Shown here piece by piece: positions 26,915-36,622 of a DNA stretch of 64,000 bases. The notes under the pieces were generated by a model. That model did not search any database and had not been told where the DNA came from. It was given only the letters and a program-made list of their open reading frames with translations. Numbering within the stretch: position 1 is the stretch's first letter; each line of letters opens with the position of its first letter. A program made the position numbers and the translations under genes. This DNA comes from Blautia faecicola (GTDB lineage: Bacteria > Bacillota > Clostridia > Lachnospirales > Lachnospiraceae): NCBI RefSeq assembly GCF_004123145.1, contig NZ_SDKC01000001.1:812001-876000 (forward strand). The letters run 5' to 3'.

Positions 26915-27922
26915 ATGAAAGAAAGAAAATGGCTGGCAGATCTGCCGAAAGTTGATCTCCATTGCCATCTGGATGGTTCACTGAATCTGGAAACGGTACG
27001 AAACCTGACGGGCAAGCAGGAGATTTCATGGGAGGATCTGCAGGCGGCAGCAGACTGTGACAGTCTGAAGACCTATCTGGAGAAATTTGATCTTCCGCTG
27101 CTCGGGATGCAGACGGCAGAGGGGCTGCGGGAGGCGGCAAAGTCGTTTCTGCTGGATCTGAAAAAAGAAAATGTGATGTATGTGGAAGTGCGTTTTGCCC
27201 CGCAGCTTTCCGTTCATGAAGGATTTGGCTGTTCGCAGGTCATCGAGGCGGTTCTTGAGGGGCTGCGGGAGGCAGAAGCGATCTGTAAGATCTCCTGGCG
27301 GGTGATCTGCTGTGCAATGCGCCATCATACGATGGAACAGAATCTGGAAGTGTTCCGGACTGCCACAGAGTATCTGGATCGCGGGGTGTGTGCGGTGGAC
27401 CTTGCAGGGGATGAGGCATCCTATCCGGCATCACAGTTTACAGACCTGTTTGCGGAGGCGAGAGCACTGGGTATCCCGTTTACGATCCATGCAGGTGAAT
27501 GCCACAGCACGGAAAATGTGAGAACTTCGATCGAGATGGGCGCAAAAAGGATCGGACACGGGATCGCGATGAAAGAAGATCCGGAACTGATGAAACTGGC
27601 AGCGGAAAGAGACGTGGGGATCGAGATGTGCCCTTGCAGCAATTTTCAGACGAAAGCGGTGCAGGAGGGAGAAGAATATCCACTGGCGCTCTTTTGGGAA
27701 CAGGGGCTTCTGGTAACGGTTAATACCGATAATCGTACCGTCAGTCAGACCAGCGAGACCAGAGAACTGAAGATGGCACTGGAACTGATGGAAGCGTCCC
27801 AAAAACCGGTGGAAGATGAGAAGACATTTTGCAGAAAACTGATGGAAAACAGTATCCGGACAGCATTTTTGCCGGAGGAAGAAAAGGAGCGTCTGCGACA
27901 TATTCTGGAAAAATTTTCCTGA
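26915..27922 (+). CDS. add: Adenosine deaminase
   Basis: A 335-residue zinc-dependent adenosine deaminase converting adenosine to inosine in purine salvage. Metal and catalytic motifs are VDLHCHLDGSL near the N-terminus, HAGECH, the catalytic region RIGHGIAMKED, and NTDNRTVS near residue 275; NTDN replaces the NTDDP of the mammalian enzyme, as in many bacterial members. The ATG follows AAAAGGAGG. It has its own promoter and stands alone between the tRNA cluster and rho. Confidence 0.95.
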   Translation: MKERKWLADLPKVDLHCHLDGSLNLETVRNLTGKQEISWEDLQAAADCDSLKTYLEKFDLPLLGMQTAEGLREAAKSFLLDLKKENVMYVEVRFAPQLSVHEGFGCSQVIEAVLEGLREAEAICKISWRVICCAMRHHTMEQNLEVFRTATEYLDRGVCAVDLAGDEASYPASQFTDLFAEARALGIPFTIHAGECHSTENVRTSIEMGAKRIGHGIAMKEDPELMKLAAERDVGIEMCPCSNFQTKAVQEGEEYPLALFWEQGLLVTVNTDNRTVSQTSETRELKMALELMEASQKPVEDEKTFCRKLMENSIRTAFLPEEEKERLRHILEKFS

Positions 27923-27940
27923 GGAAAGCAGAGGCATAAG

Positions 27941-27969
27941 TTGACAAACCGCAGACACGATGGTAGGCT
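27941..27969 (+). promoter_or_regulatory. Promoter of rho
   Basis: A perfect TTGACA (27941-27946), 17-bp spacer and a weak -10 TAGGCT (27964-27969). Confidence 0.5.
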
Positions 27970-28016
27970 AGAACCATCTCGGGTGTCAGATCGGACATAC
28001 AGAAAGGAATCATGAA

Positions 28017-29321
28017 ATGAGAGAAAAATACGAATCATTATCAGCCGGACAGCTTCGGGAAGTAGCCAAAGCAAGAGGACTGAAAGGAATCTCTGCTCTG
28101 AGGAAAGAGGAACTTGTACAGCGGATGCTGGATGAGGACGCCAAAGAGCAGGAAAAACAGATTGAAGATAAAAAAGCAGAATTTGGACAGTTGGACAGTG
28201 GCATCGAGGCAAATGGGATTCTGGAAGTGCTCGCGGACGGTTATGGATTTATCCGCAGCGATAATTACATGCCGGGTGAAAATGATGTGTATGTATCCCC
28301 TTCTCAGATTCGCCGCTTCAATCTGAAGACAGGAGATATTGTACGGGGAAGTACAAGAGTAAAAAAAGAAAATGAAAAGTTCGGTGCACTGCTGTATGTG
28401 ACTTCTATCAACGGCATGTCACCGAATGAGAACACCAAACGGTATAATTTTGAAGATATGACGCCGATTTTCCCGGATTCCCGCCTGCGTCTGGAACGCC
28501 CGGGCGGAAGCATGGCGATGCGGATTGTAGATCTGATCAGCCCGATCGGAAAAGGGCAGAGAGGTATGATCGTATCTCCACCGAAAGCCGGTAAAACGAC
28601 ACTGTTAAAAGAGGCAGCGCAGTCCATTCTTCGAAACAGCCCGGATATGCATCTGATCATTCTGCTGATCGATGAACGTCCGGAGGAAGTAACCGATATC
28701 CGGGAGGCGATCCGCGGAGACAATGTAGAAGTTATTTATTCTACATTCGATGAACAGCCGGAACACCACAAACGGGTATCCGAGATGACAATTGAGAGAG
28801 CGAAGCGCCTGGTAGAACATAAAAAAGATGTCACGATCTTTATTGACAGTATCACACGACTGGCAAGGGCATACAACCTGACCGTTCCGCCGAGTGGAAG
28901 AACACTTTCCGGTGGTCTGGATCCGGCGGCTCTGCATATGCCGAAACGCTTCTTCGGTGCTGCGAGAAATATGAGAGAGGGTGGAAGCCTGACCATCCTT
29001 GCCACAGCACTTGTGGATACCGGAAGTAAGATGGATGATGTGGTATACGAAGAGTTCAAGGGTACCGGTAACATGGAGCTGGTACTGGATCGAAAACTGC
29101 AGGAAAAGAGAGTATTCCCGGCTATCGATATCGCAAAATCAGGAACCAGAAGAGAGGATCTGCTGCTGAGCCAGGACGAGCAGGAAGCCGTCTATATCAT
29201 GCGAAAAGCCCTGAACGGTATGAAGGCAGATGAGGCGGTAGAAAACATTCTGAACATGTTTACAAAGACCCGAAACAACCAGGAACTGGTAAATCAGGTA
29301 AAGAATCAGAAATTTATCTAA
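28017..29321 (+). CDS. rho: Transcription termination factor Rho
   Basis: A 434-residue hexameric RNA-dependent ATPase that ends transcription. It has the N-terminal SAP-like Rho_N helix-extended-loop ([15 protein letters not shown]), the cold-shock-like RNA-binding domain ([17 protein letters not shown]), and the ATPase core with Walker [12 protein letters not shown] (about residues 186-196), the Q-loop region and [10 protein letters not shown]. The ATG follows AAAGGAAT. It is followed by rpmE, a conserved neighbour in Firmicutes, though rpmE has its own strong promoter. Confidence 0.97.
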   Translation: MREKYESLSAGQLREVAKARGLKGISALRKEELVQRMLDEDAKEQEKQIEDKKAEFGQLDSGIEANGILEVLADGYGFIRSDNYMPGENDVYVSPSQIRRFNLKTGDIVRGSTRVKKENEKFGALLYVTSINGMSPNENTKRYNFEDMTPIFPDSRLRLERPGGSMAMRIVDLISPIGKGQRGMIVSPPKAGKTTLLKEAAQSILRNSPDMHLIILLIDERPEEVTDIREAIRGDNVEVIYSTFDEQPEHHKRVSEMTIERAKRLVEHKKDVTIFIDSITRLARAYNLTVPPSGRTLSGGLDPAALHMPKRFFGAARNMREGGSLTILATALVDTGSKMDDVVYEEFKGTGNMELVLDRKLQEKRVFPAIDIAKSGTRREDLLLSQDEQEAVYIMRKALNGMKADEAVENILNMFTKTRNNQELVNQVKNQKFI

Positions 29322-29327
29322 AAGCAC

Positions 29328-29356
29328 TTGCTTTTTTTTGGAGTACATGCTATAAT
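29328..29356 (+). promoter_or_regulatory. Promoter of rpmE
   Basis: TTGCTT (29328-29333), 17-bp spacer and a perfect TATAAT (29351-29356) preceded by the extended -10 motif TGC. Confidence 0.82.
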
Positions 29357-29422
29357 TTACAAGCTGTTTAAATTTGAGAAAATAGTAAAATATATATAAG
29401 AAAATTGGAAGAGGTGAAAGAA

Positions 29423-29626
29423 ATGAGAGAAGGAATCCATCCAGATTATTATCAGGCAACAGTAACATGTAACTGCGGTAACACATTCGTAACAGGTTCT
29501 ACAAAGAAAGATATCCATGTAGAAATCTGCTCCAAATGTCATCCATTCTACACTGGTCAGCAGAAAGCTGCTGCAGCTCGTGGACGTATTGACAAGTTCA
29601 ACAAAAAATACGGTATTAACGCATAA
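29423..29626 (+). CDS. rpmE: 50S ribosomal protein L31 (zinc-binding form)
   Basis: Ribosomal protein L31 of 67 residues, at the intersubunit bridge of the large subunit. It begins [20 protein letters not shown] and keeps the four-cysteine zinc set, with CNC near residue 16 and CSKC near residue 37, so it is the zinc-bound (C+) form. The ATG at 29423 follows AGAGGTGAAAG; a TTG 18 bp upstream sits before the ribosome site and was not used. It has a strong promoter and a terminator of its own. Confidence 0.97.
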   Translation: MREGIHPDYYQATVTCNCGNTFVTGSTKKDIHVEICSKCHPFYTGQQKAAAARGRIDKFNKKYGINA

Positions 29627-29647
29627 GACAATAAGAAAAGACAAGCG

Positions 29648-29679
29648 GGTTGAGGTTTTTACAAATCTCAACCTGTTTT
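29648..29679 (+). terminator. Terminator of rpmE
   Basis: GGTTGAG pairs with CTCAACC, with extra pairing inside the loop, then TGTTTTT. Confidence 0.82.
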
Positions 29680-29706
29680 TCTCTATAGGAATGTAAGGGA
29701 GAAACG

Positions 29707-30657
29707 ATGAAATCTTCAAATATAGGTGGTCAGGCCGTCATGGAAGGTATCATGATGCGCAGTGGAGATCAGTATTCCATTGGTGTCAGAAAGCCGGACG
29801 GTGAGATCGAGGTGAAGGTGGAGCCATACAAGAGCTGGGCAAAAGACAGTAGCATTTGGAAACTGCCTGTTTTCCGGGGTGTGGCTTCTTTTTTTGAATC
29901 TTTGATTGTGGGGATCCAGTGTCTGATGTACTCGGCAAGCTTTATCGAGGACGAAGAAGAGGAAGATACCGGAAAACCCAAAAAAGAAAAGACAGAAGAA
30001 CAGAAAGAAAAAGAAGAAAAATGGCTGATGTACGGAACGATGACATTTTCCGTGGTATTTTCCATCGCTCTGTTTATCATGCTGCCTTATTTTCTGGCAA
30101 ACTTTCTGCGACATGTGACAACATCGGAGGGACTGATTGCCGTTGTGGAAGCATGCGTGCGTATGATCCTGTTTCTCGGATATCTGGTGCTGATTTCCAG
30201 AATGAAAGATATCCAGCGGGTATTTATGTACCACGGAGCGGAACATAAGTGTATCAACTGTGTGGAACACGGACTGGAACTGAATGTGGAGAATGTGATG
30301 AAAAGCTCCAGAGAGCACAAACGCTGCGGAACGAGTTTTTTGCTGTTTGTCATGATCGTCAGTATTATTTTCTTCCTGTTTATCCGGGTGTCTTCCCCGG
30401 TACTGCGGGTGGTGATCCGTCTGCTTCTGATGCCGGTCATTGCCGGAGTATCGTATGAGATTATCCGTCTGGCAGGAAAAAGTGACAATAAGATCGTGGC
30501 GCTGTTGAGTAAACCGGGGCTGATGCTGCAGCATCTGACAACGAGAGAGCCGGAACCGGAGATGGCGGAGGTTGCCATCGCAGCGGTGGAAGCGGTATTT
30601 GACTGGAGAAGTTATCTGAAAGAGAACTTTCCGGAACAGTACGGAGAACAATCATGA
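29707..30657 (+). CDS. DUF1385 family membrane protein (YqhQ-like)
   Basis: A 316-residue membrane protein with the family N-terminus NIGGQAVMEGIMMRSGDQYS and the conserved YHGAEHKCINCVE segment near residue 175. There are roughly four to five hydrophobic helices and a Lys/Glu-rich cytosolic stretch (about residues 78-102). The molecular function of DUF1385 proteins is unknown. The prmC start overlaps its stop by 4 bp, and the order DUF1385-prmC-prfA is frequent in Clostridia, hinting at a link with translation or with membrane supply of a cofactor. Confidence 0.92.
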   Translation: MKSSNIGGQAVMEGIMMRSGDQYSIGVRKPDGEIEVKVEPYKSWAKDSSIWKLPVFRGVASFFESLIVGIQCLMYSASFIEDEEEEDTGKPKKEKTEEQKEKEEKWLMYGTMTFSVVFSIALFIMLPYFLANFLRHVTTSEGLIAVVEACVRMILFLGYLVLISRMKDIQRVFMYHGAEHKCINCVEHGLELNVENVMKSSREHKRCGTSFLLFVMIVSIIFFLFIRVSSPVLRVVIRLLLMPVIAGVSYEIIRLAGKSDNKIVALLSKPGLMLQHLTTREPEPEMAEVAIAAVEAVFDWRSYLKENFPEQYGEQS

Positions 30658-31493
30658 GTACATTGAGACAGCTGCTTTCATGGGGAAGCGGAACACTTGC
30701 AAACGCTGAAGTCCCGGACAGCGGACAGGATGCGTGGATGCTGATGGAAGAAGTGTTCGGGATTGAAAAAAGCTATTATTTTCTTCACGGAGATGATAAA
30801 ATAGACCCGAATACACAGAAAAGATATGAGGATATGATCCGAGAGCGTGCAAAGCGGATTCCGGTACAGTATCTGACCGGAAAAGCATGGTTTATGGGCT
30901 ATGAATTTCTGGTCAATTCCAGTGTACTGATTCCGAGATTTGATACGGAAGTGCTGGTGGAAGAGGCGAAGAAACATATTATGCCGGGATGCCGGCTGTT
31001 GGATGTGTGTACCGGCAGTGGCTGTATCCTGCTGAGTCTGTTGGCAGAGTGTAAAGACAGGATTGCCATGGCAATGGGTGTGGATATTTCCAAAGATGCG
31101 CTGCAGGTTGCAATTGCAAACGGAAACCGGATGGAGCTTCCGGCGCAATTTCGGGAGAGCGATCTGTTTACGCATGTTACGGGTACTTATGATGTGATCG
31201 TGTCGAACCCGCCGTATATTGCGACCGGAGAACTGGCGGATCTGATGCCAGAGGTACGGGATCATGAGCCGGTGCTGGCGCTTGACGGAATGGAAGACGG
31301 ATTGTATTTTTACCGGAAGATCGTGTCGCAGGCGGATGGATATCTGGCGCAGGGCGGATGGCTCTGTTTCGAGATTGGGTACGATCAGGGAGCGGCGCTG
31401 AAAGAAATGATGACAGAAGCCGGCTACGGACAGGTGCAGATCATCAAAGATCTGGCAGGACTTGACCGGGTAGCCGTCGGACAGAAAAAATAG
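30654..31493 (+). CDS. prmC: Peptide chain release factor N5-glutamine methyltransferase
   Basis: A 279-residue SAM methyltransferase that methylates the Gln of the GGQ motif in release factors. It has an N-terminal helical domain, then LLDVCTGSGCILLSLL (SAM binding) and the catalytic NPPY at residues 185-188. Its substrate RF1 (prfA) is encoded 24 bp downstream, and it is coupled to the DUF1385 gene upstream. Confidence 0.95.
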   Translation: MSTLRQLLSWGSGTLANAEVPDSGQDAWMLMEEVFGIEKSYYFLHGDDKIDPNTQKRYEDMIRERAKRIPVQYLTGKAWFMGYEFLVNSSVLIPRFDTEVLVEEAKKHIMPGCRLLDVCTGSGCILLSLLAECKDRIAMAMGVDISKDALQVAIANGNRMELPAQFRESDLFTHVTGTYDVIVSNPPYIATGELADLMPEVRDHEPVLALDGMEDGLYFYRKIVSQADGYLAQGGWLCFEIGYDQGAALKEMMTEAGYGQVQIIKDLAGLDRVAVGQKK

Positions 31494-31517
31494 AAGAATA
31501 TACCAGGAGGAAAAGGA

Positions 31518-32588
31518 ATGTTTGATAAATTAGAAGATCTGCTGGTTCGTCTGGAAGAGATTTTAAGTGAATTAAATGAGCCGGGTGTGGCAAATGATCC
31601 GGCGCGTTTTCAGAAACTGATGAAGGAACAGAGTGAACTGCAGCCTATCGTGGATGCATACAAAGAGTATAAAGCATGTCAGCAGACGGTAGAAGAGAGC
31701 CTGATGATGTTGGACGAAGAATCTGACGAAGAGATGCGTGAGATGCTCAAAGAGGAACTTTCCGATGCAAAAAGCAGAATCGAAGAACTCGAGACAGAGT
31801 TAAAGATCCTATTACTGCCGAAAGACCCGAATGACAGCAAAAACGTTATCGTTGAGATCCGTGCCGGTGCCGGTGGTGACGAGGCAGCCTTATTTGCAGC
31901 GGAGATCTACCGGATGTATGTAAAATACGCAGAGTCCCGCAGATGGAAAACCGAACTGATGTCCCTGAACGAAAACGGAATCGGCGGTTTCAAGGAAGTT
32001 ACCTTTATGATCAACGGAGCGGGTGCGTATTCCCGTCTGAAGTATGAGAGTGGTGTACACCGTGTACAGCGTGTACCGGAGACCGAATCCGGCGGACGTA
32101 TCCATACTTCCACCATTACCGTAGCGATCATGCCGGAGGCGGAAGAGATCGACTTCCAGCTGGATCTGAATGACTGTAAATTTGATGTGTTCCGTGCGTC
32201 CGGTAACGGTGGACAGTGTGTCAATACGACCGATTCTGCCGTACGTCTGACCCATATCCCGACCGGTATCGTCATTTCCTGTCAGGATGAAAAGTCACAG
32301 CTGAAAAACAGAGATAAAGCACTGCGTGTCCTGCGTTCCCGTCTGTATGATATGGAACTGCAGAAACGTCATGACGAAGAGGCAGAAGCGAGAAGAAGCC
32401 AGGTAGGTACCGGAGACCGTTCCGAAAAGATCCGTACTTACAACTTCCCGCAGGGACGTGTGACTGATCACAGAATCAAACTGACCCTGCATCGGCTGGA
32501 TGCGATCTTAAACGGAGATCTCGATGAGATCATCGACAGCCTGATCGCCGCAGACCAGACCGCAAAACTGGCAAAAATGAACCAGTGA
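31518..32588 (+). CDS. prfA: Peptide chain release factor 1
   Basis: RF1 of 356 residues, which recognises UAA and UAG stop codons. The tripeptide anticodon position reads PET in [14 protein letters not shown], of the RF1 PxT type. The GGQ peptidyl-hydrolysis motif is at residues 231-233, with Gln233 the likely PrmC target. The ATG follows AGGAGG. The stop codon TGA is also the first three bases of a dispersed repeat (32586-32697). Confidence 0.97.
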   Translation: MFDKLEDLLVRLEEILSELNEPGVANDPARFQKLMKEQSELQPIVDAYKEYKACQQTVEESLMMLDEESDEEMREMLKEELSDAKSRIEELETELKILLLPKDPNDSKNVIVEIRAGAGGDEAALFAAEIYRMYVKYAESRRWKTELMSLNENGIGGFKEVTFMINGAGAYSRLKYESGVHRVQRVPETESGGRIHTSTITVAIMPEAEEIDFQLDLNDCKFDVFRASGNGGQCVNTTDSAVRLTHIPTGIVISCQDEKSQLKNRDKALRVLRSRLYDMELQKRHDEEAEARRSQVGTGDRSEKIRTYNFPQGRVTDHRIKLTLHRLDAILNGDLDEIIDSLIAADQTAKLAKMNQ

Positions 32589-32697
32589 TACCAGGGTCAA
32601 AAACATGAGTAAGTAGCCATTTTTCGAAGGAAAATGAGCGGATTACGAAGGTTTTTGAGGATTGTGAGAGTACGAAGTACGGAACAATCCGGTATCA
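32586..32697 (+). repeat. Dispersed structured repeat, short copy (112 bp)
   Basis: It begins TGATACCAGGGTCAAAA and ends CCGGTATCA, so the tips are inverted (TGATACC with GGTATCA). It shares nearly all its length with 40798-40970, but lacks a 61-bp hairpin module present there. Internal hairpins include GGATTGT with ACAATCC enclosing GTAC-GAA-GTAC. Its first three bases serve as the prfA stop codon. Confidence 0.9.
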
Positions 32698-32735
32698 CAA
32701 CATGATATATTATTAAAAAGATCGGAGGAAACATC

Positions 32736-34082
32736 ATGGGAAAATATTTTGGTACAGATGGTTTTCGAGGAGAGGCAAATGTGGATCTGACCGTGGAACA
32801 CGCCTACAAAGTGGGAAGATTTCTCGGATGGTACTATGGAAAAGATCACAAAGCACAGATTGTGATCGGAAAAGATACAAGAAGAAGCAGTTACATGTTT
32901 GAGTATTCTCTGGTAGCAGGACTGACCGCTTCCGGTGCGGATGTTTATCTGCTTCATGTAACTACCACACCGAGTGTTTCCTATGTGGTGCGGACAGAAA
33001 ATTTTGACTGCGGAATCATGATCTCCGCCAGCCATAATCCGTTCTACGATAACGGCATCAAGATTATCGGCGGTAACGGACAGAAGATGGACGCGGAAGT
33101 GGAAACGATGATCGAAGCCTATATTGACGATGATGTTCCGAAGATCCCGTTTGCAACGAAAGAAAACATCGGACGGACCGTGGACTTCTCCGCGGGAAGA
33201 AACCGCTACATCGGTTATCTGATCTCCATTCCGATCCGATCGTTCAAGAATTACAGAGTCGGACTGGACTGTGCCAACGGAAGCGCTTCCTCTGTGGCAA
33301 AGAGCGTATTTGACGCACTGGGAGCCAAAACTTATGTGATCAACAACGAACCGGACGGAACGAACATTAATACGAACTGCGGTTCCACCCATATCGAGGT
33401 GCTGCAGCAGTTTGTCAAAGAAAAACATCTGGATGTGGGATTTGCCTACGACGGAGATGCGGACCGCTGTATCGCTGTGGATCATCTGGGCAATGTAGTG
33501 GACGGTGACCTGATCCTGTATATTTGCGGAAAATACATGAAAGAGACCGGAAAACTGGAAAACAACACAATCGTTACGACGATCATGTCCAATCTCGGTC
33601 TGTATAAAGCCTGTGACCGGGAGGGGATCCGGTACGAAAAAACAGCAGTGGGTGACAAATACGTCTGTGAGAATATGATGGCGAACGGACACAGCCTCGG
33701 CGGCGAACAGTCCGGTCATATCATTTTCAGCAAACATGCAACGACGGGAGACGGTATCCTGACCTCCCTGATGCTGATGGAAGTGATCATCGAGAAAAAA
33801 CTGCCGTTAAATATCCTGGCATCCGAGGTGTCGATCTATCCGCAGCTTCTGGAAAATGTCCGGGTTGCCAACAAAGCAGCTGCAAGAAACAACGAAGAAG
33901 TGAAAAAAGCAATCGCATCGGTGGAAGAAGAGCTGGGAGAGGACGGAAGAATCCTCGTAAGAGAGAGCGGTACGGAGCCGGTGATCCGTGTCATGGTAGA
34001 AGCCAGAAAAGACGCGATCTGCCGTGAGATGGTACAGCGGGTGATCGATGTGATGGATAAAGAGGGACTGATTTTGTCATGA
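32736..34082 (+). CDS. glmM: Phosphoglucosamine mutase
   Basis: A 448-residue alpha-D-phosphohexomutase that interconverts glucosamine-6- and glucosamine-1-phosphate for peptidoglycan precursors. It starts MGKYFGTDGFRGEAN and has the phosphoserine loop SASHNPFYDNGIK (Ser99), the Mg2+ loop DGDADRC, the sugar-recognition GGEQSGH, and the C-terminal RESGTEPVIRVM phosphate loop. These favour GlmM over phosphomannomutase. The ATG follows GGAGGAA. It overlaps the next gene by 4 bp. Confidence 0.95.
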   Translation: MGKYFGTDGFRGEANVDLTVEHAYKVGRFLGWYYGKDHKAQIVIGKDTRRSSYMFEYSLVAGLTASGADVYLLHVTTTPSVSYVVRTENFDCGIMISASHNPFYDNGIKIIGGNGQKMDAEVETMIEAYIDDDVPKIPFATKENIGRTVDFSAGRNRYIGYLISIPIRSFKNYRVGLDCANGSASSVAKSVFDALGAKTYVINNEPDGTNINTNCGSTHIEVLQQFVKEKHLDVGFAYDGDADRCIAVDHLGNVVDGDLILYICGKYMKETGKLENNTIVTTIMSNLGLYKACDREGIRYEKTAVGDKYVCENMMANGHSLGGEQSGHIIFSKHATTGDGILTSLMLMEVIIEKKLPLNILASEVSIYPQLLENVRVANKAAARNNEEVKKAIASVEEELGEDGRILVRESGTEPVIRVMVEARKDAICREMVQRVIDVMDKEGLILS

Positions 34083-35116
34083 GAAAAGAGGTACTGGCGA
34101 TTGGATGTGCGCTGATGATGCTGTGTGGCTGTGGAAACAACAGTGCGGCGCAGCATTATGAGAGCGGATGGGCAGCCTTGGAAAAGAAAGATTACAGCAC
34201 TGCGGAACAAGAATTTCAGCAGGTGATCGATCTGGACAGCCGGCTGGCGGAAAGTTACCGGGCAGAAGGAATTGCGTACTATTCGGAAGGGGCTTACCCG
34301 GAGGCGATAGCCGCTTTTTCAAGAAGTCTGAACAATATGGATGATCCGGACAAAGAATTTAAGAAAGATGTACAGTTTTATCTTGCCCAGGCGCGGATGG
34401 ATTATGGCGAGGTGGACAAGGCGATTGAAGTCTACAGTGAGATCCTGAAAGCCGGAGAAGACGCGCAGGCGTTCTTTTTGAGAGGAAAGGCATATATTAT
34501 TTCCATGGATGATTACGAAAATGCCGGGAAAGACTTTCAGAGAGCGTTAAAAGGCTGTGAGGATTACAATCTGTACATCAATATTTATCAGATCTATGTG
34601 GATAATAACAAGGCAGTGGACGGTGACGCCTATCTGAAGATGGCGCTGGAATTAGAGCCGCAGGACGGGGAAGACTACTACCACAGAGGAAGAATCTACG
34701 AATATGAAAAAAATTATGAGGCAGCCAGAGATGAGCTGAAAACTTCGATGGAACAGGGATACGAGGATGCCATGCTGCTTCTGGGACGGGTATATCTGGA
34801 GATGGAAGATCCGGCAAGTGCCAGATCCATGTATCAGGAATATCTGCAAAAAAGCGAACAGGGTGCGAAAGCCTATAACGGACTCGCGATGTGTGATATC
34901 TATGACGGTGCGTATGACAGTGCGCTGGAAAATATTGCACGGGGGCTGAAAGAGAACTCCAAAGAGGATGAGCAGGGGCTTTTGTATAACGAGATCGTGG
35001 CGTATGAATACAAGCGTGATTTTGCCACGGCGAAAGAGAAGATGAAAACATATCTGGAACAGTATCCGGAAGACGAGGCGGCACTCCGGGAGAACGAGTT
35101 TCTTTCTACCAGATAG
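34079..35116 (+). CDS. Tetratricopeptide-repeat lipoprotein
   Basis: A 345-residue protein with a short lipoprotein signal (lipobox LCGC, Cys18). The rest is tandem TPR-like repeats, for example HYESGWAALEKKDYSTAEQEF, AESYRAEGIAYYSEGAYPEAIAAF and KAIEVYSEILKAGEDAQAFF. It would sit on the outer face of the membrane as a protein-interaction scaffold; the partner is unknown. It is translationally coupled to glmM, which suggests but does not prove an envelope role. Confidence 0.88.
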   Translation: MRKEVLAIGCALMMLCGCGNNSAAQHYESGWAALEKKDYSTAEQEFQQVIDLDSRLAESYRAEGIAYYSEGAYPEAIAAFSRSLNNMDDPDKEFKKDVQFYLAQARMDYGEVDKAIEVYSEILKAGEDAQAFFLRGKAYIISMDDYENAGKDFQRALKGCEDYNLYINIYQIYVDNNKAVDGDAYLKMALELEPQDGEDYYHRGRIYEYEKNYEAARDELKTSMEQGYEDAMLLLGRVYLEMEDPASARSMYQEYLQKSEQGAKAYNGLAMCDIYDGAYDSALENIARGLKENSKEDEQGLLYNEIVAYEYKRDFATAKEKMKTYLEQYPEDEAALRENEFLSTR

Positions 35117-35128
35117 GAGGAAAAAGAC

Positions 35129-36364
35129 ATGTATGAGATGGGGGAACAGCTGGAACGGGTGATTCTGGCAGGCGTGCAGACGCATGAGTCTGATGATACC
35201 GTACAATCTTTATATGAACTGAGAGAACTGGCAGAGACAGCAGGAGCGGTCACTGTGGGAACGATCATGCAAAGCAGAGAGACGATTCATCCGGCAACGT
35301 ACCTTGGAAAAGGAAAGCTGGAGGAGTTAAAGGAACTGCTGTATGACCTGGATGCTACCGGCGTGATCTGCGACGATGAGCTTTCCCCTGCCCAGTTAAA
35401 CAACCTGGAACAGGAGCTGGAATGCAAAGTGATGGACAGAACGATGGTCATTTTGGATATCTTTGCACAGAGGGCAAAAACCAGCGAAGGAAAGATCCAG
35501 GTGGAACTTGCCCAGTTAAAATACCGGGCGGCACGGCTGGTCGGTATGCGAGCCTCCCTGTCCCGTCTGGGCGGTGGGATCGGTACACGTGGACCCGGAG
35601 AGAAAAAGCTGGAGATGGACCGTCGACTGATCCACAGCCGGATCGGTCAGTTAAAAGAACAGCTCGAACAGGTGCAGAAGCACCGCGAACTGATCCGCAG
35701 CCAGCGGGATAAGAGCCAAGTGAAGGTGGCGGCGATCGTAGGATACACCAACGCAGGCAAATCCACGTTGCTCAATACGATGACACAGGCAGGGGTTCTT
35801 GAGGAAAATCAGTTGTTTGCCACGCTGGATCCAACCACAAGGGCACTGGATCTTCCGGGAAAACAGCAGATTCTTCTGACGGATACCGTAGGATTTATCC
35901 GGAAACTGCCGCATCATCTGATCGAGGCGTTTAAAAGTACGTTGGAGGAAGCAAAATACGCGGACATGATCCTCCATGTGGTGGATGCGTCCAACCCGCA
36001 GATGGATGAGCATATGCAGGTGGTCTACGATACCCTGCGACAGCTTGGCGTGTCGGATAAGAAAGTGATCACACTGTTTAACAAACAGGATCTGTGTACG
36101 GATAAGGAACAGCTCAGAGATTTTCAGGCGGATCATGTGCTCCAGATCTCGGCAAAGAACGGACAGGGACTCGAGGAGTTAAAGGAACTTCTCGCGGAGG
36201 TTCTGCGCGAAGGACAGATCTATATCGAGCGTCTGATTCCGTACGATCAGGCTGGGATTATTGCCCGGATCCGAAGACACGGACAGGTGGTACAGGAAGA
36301 ATTTCTGGCGGAAGGAATTTCTCTGAAGGCATATGTGCCGATGGAGGTTTACAGTCAGATCTGA
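35129..36364 (+). CDS. hflX: Ribosome-associated GTPase HflX
   Basis: A 411-residue Obg-like GTPase that binds the large ribosomal subunit and can split stalled ribosomes. It has the HflX N-terminal domain with GKGKLEELKELL, the glycine-rich segment SRLGGGIGTRGPGEKKLEMD, and the G domain with G1 GYTNAGKST (residues 205-213), G3 DTVGF and G4 NKQD. The ATG follows AGGAGGAAAAAG, 12 bp after the lipoprotein stop, so it is the last gene of the glmM unit before a terminator. Confidence 0.95.
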   Translation: MYEMGEQLERVILAGVQTHESDDTVQSLYELRELAETAGAVTVGTIMQSRETIHPATYLGKGKLEELKELLYDLDATGVICDDELSPAQLNNLEQELECKVMDRTMVILDIFAQRAKTSEGKIQVELAQLKYRAARLVGMRASLSRLGGGIGTRGPGEKKLEMDRRLIHSRIGQLKEQLEQVQKHRELIRSQRDKSQVKVAAIVGYTNAGKSTLLNTMTQAGVLEENQLFATLDPTTRALDLPGKQQILLTDTVGFIRKLPHHLIEAFKSTLEEAKYADMILHVVDASNPQMDEHMQVVYDTLRQLGVSDKKVITLFNKQDLCTDKEQLRDFQADHVLQISAKNGQGLEELKELLAEVLREGQIYIERLIPYDQAGIIARIRRHGQVVQEEFLAEGISLKAYVPMEVYSQI

Positions 36365-36378
36365 GAAAAGAAGAAAGA

Positions 36379-36418
36379 AGAGGGAAAAGCCCTATAGAAA
36401 GGCGGTTTTCTCTCTTTT
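36379..36418 (+). terminator. Terminator of hflX
   Basis: An AGAGGGAAAAGCC arm pairs with GGCGGTTTTCTCTCT (small internal mismatches), followed by TTTTC. Confidence 0.7.
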
Positions 36419-36436
36419 CAAGGTTACATAACATTA

Positions 36437-36482
36437 CTACCATATATTGTGCAAGTAGAAAATACGACACAATATATGGTAG
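36437..36482 (+). promoter_or_regulatory. Paired NrdR boxes upstream of nrdD
   Basis: Box 1 CTACCATATATTGTGC (36437-36452) and box 2 ACACAATATATGGTAG (36467-36482) match the ACACWATATATWGTGT consensus at 12 and 13 of 16 positions and start 30 bp apart, about three helical turns. The two also form a perfect 15-bp inverted repeat followed directly by TTTTTT. NrdR is the known repressor of ribonucleotide reductase genes. Confidence 0.85.
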
Positions 36483-36491
36483 TTTTTTGTA

Positions 36492-36520
36492 TTGACAGAG
36501 AAAGAACGGTTTGCTACTAT
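36492..36520 (+). promoter_or_regulatory. Promoter of nrdD
   Basis: A perfect TTGACA (36492-36497), 17-bp spacer and TACTAT (36515-36520) with an extended TGC. The -35 begins 10 bp after NrdR box 2. Confidence 0.82.
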
Positions 36521-36622
36521 AGTAGTCGACACATCCGCCAAACAAAGTTTCGGAAAGCGTCAGAAGCAGGAAGACACACATCCGTGTATCTTGCAAAAGC
36601 AACAGGAAAAGAGGATGGAAGA

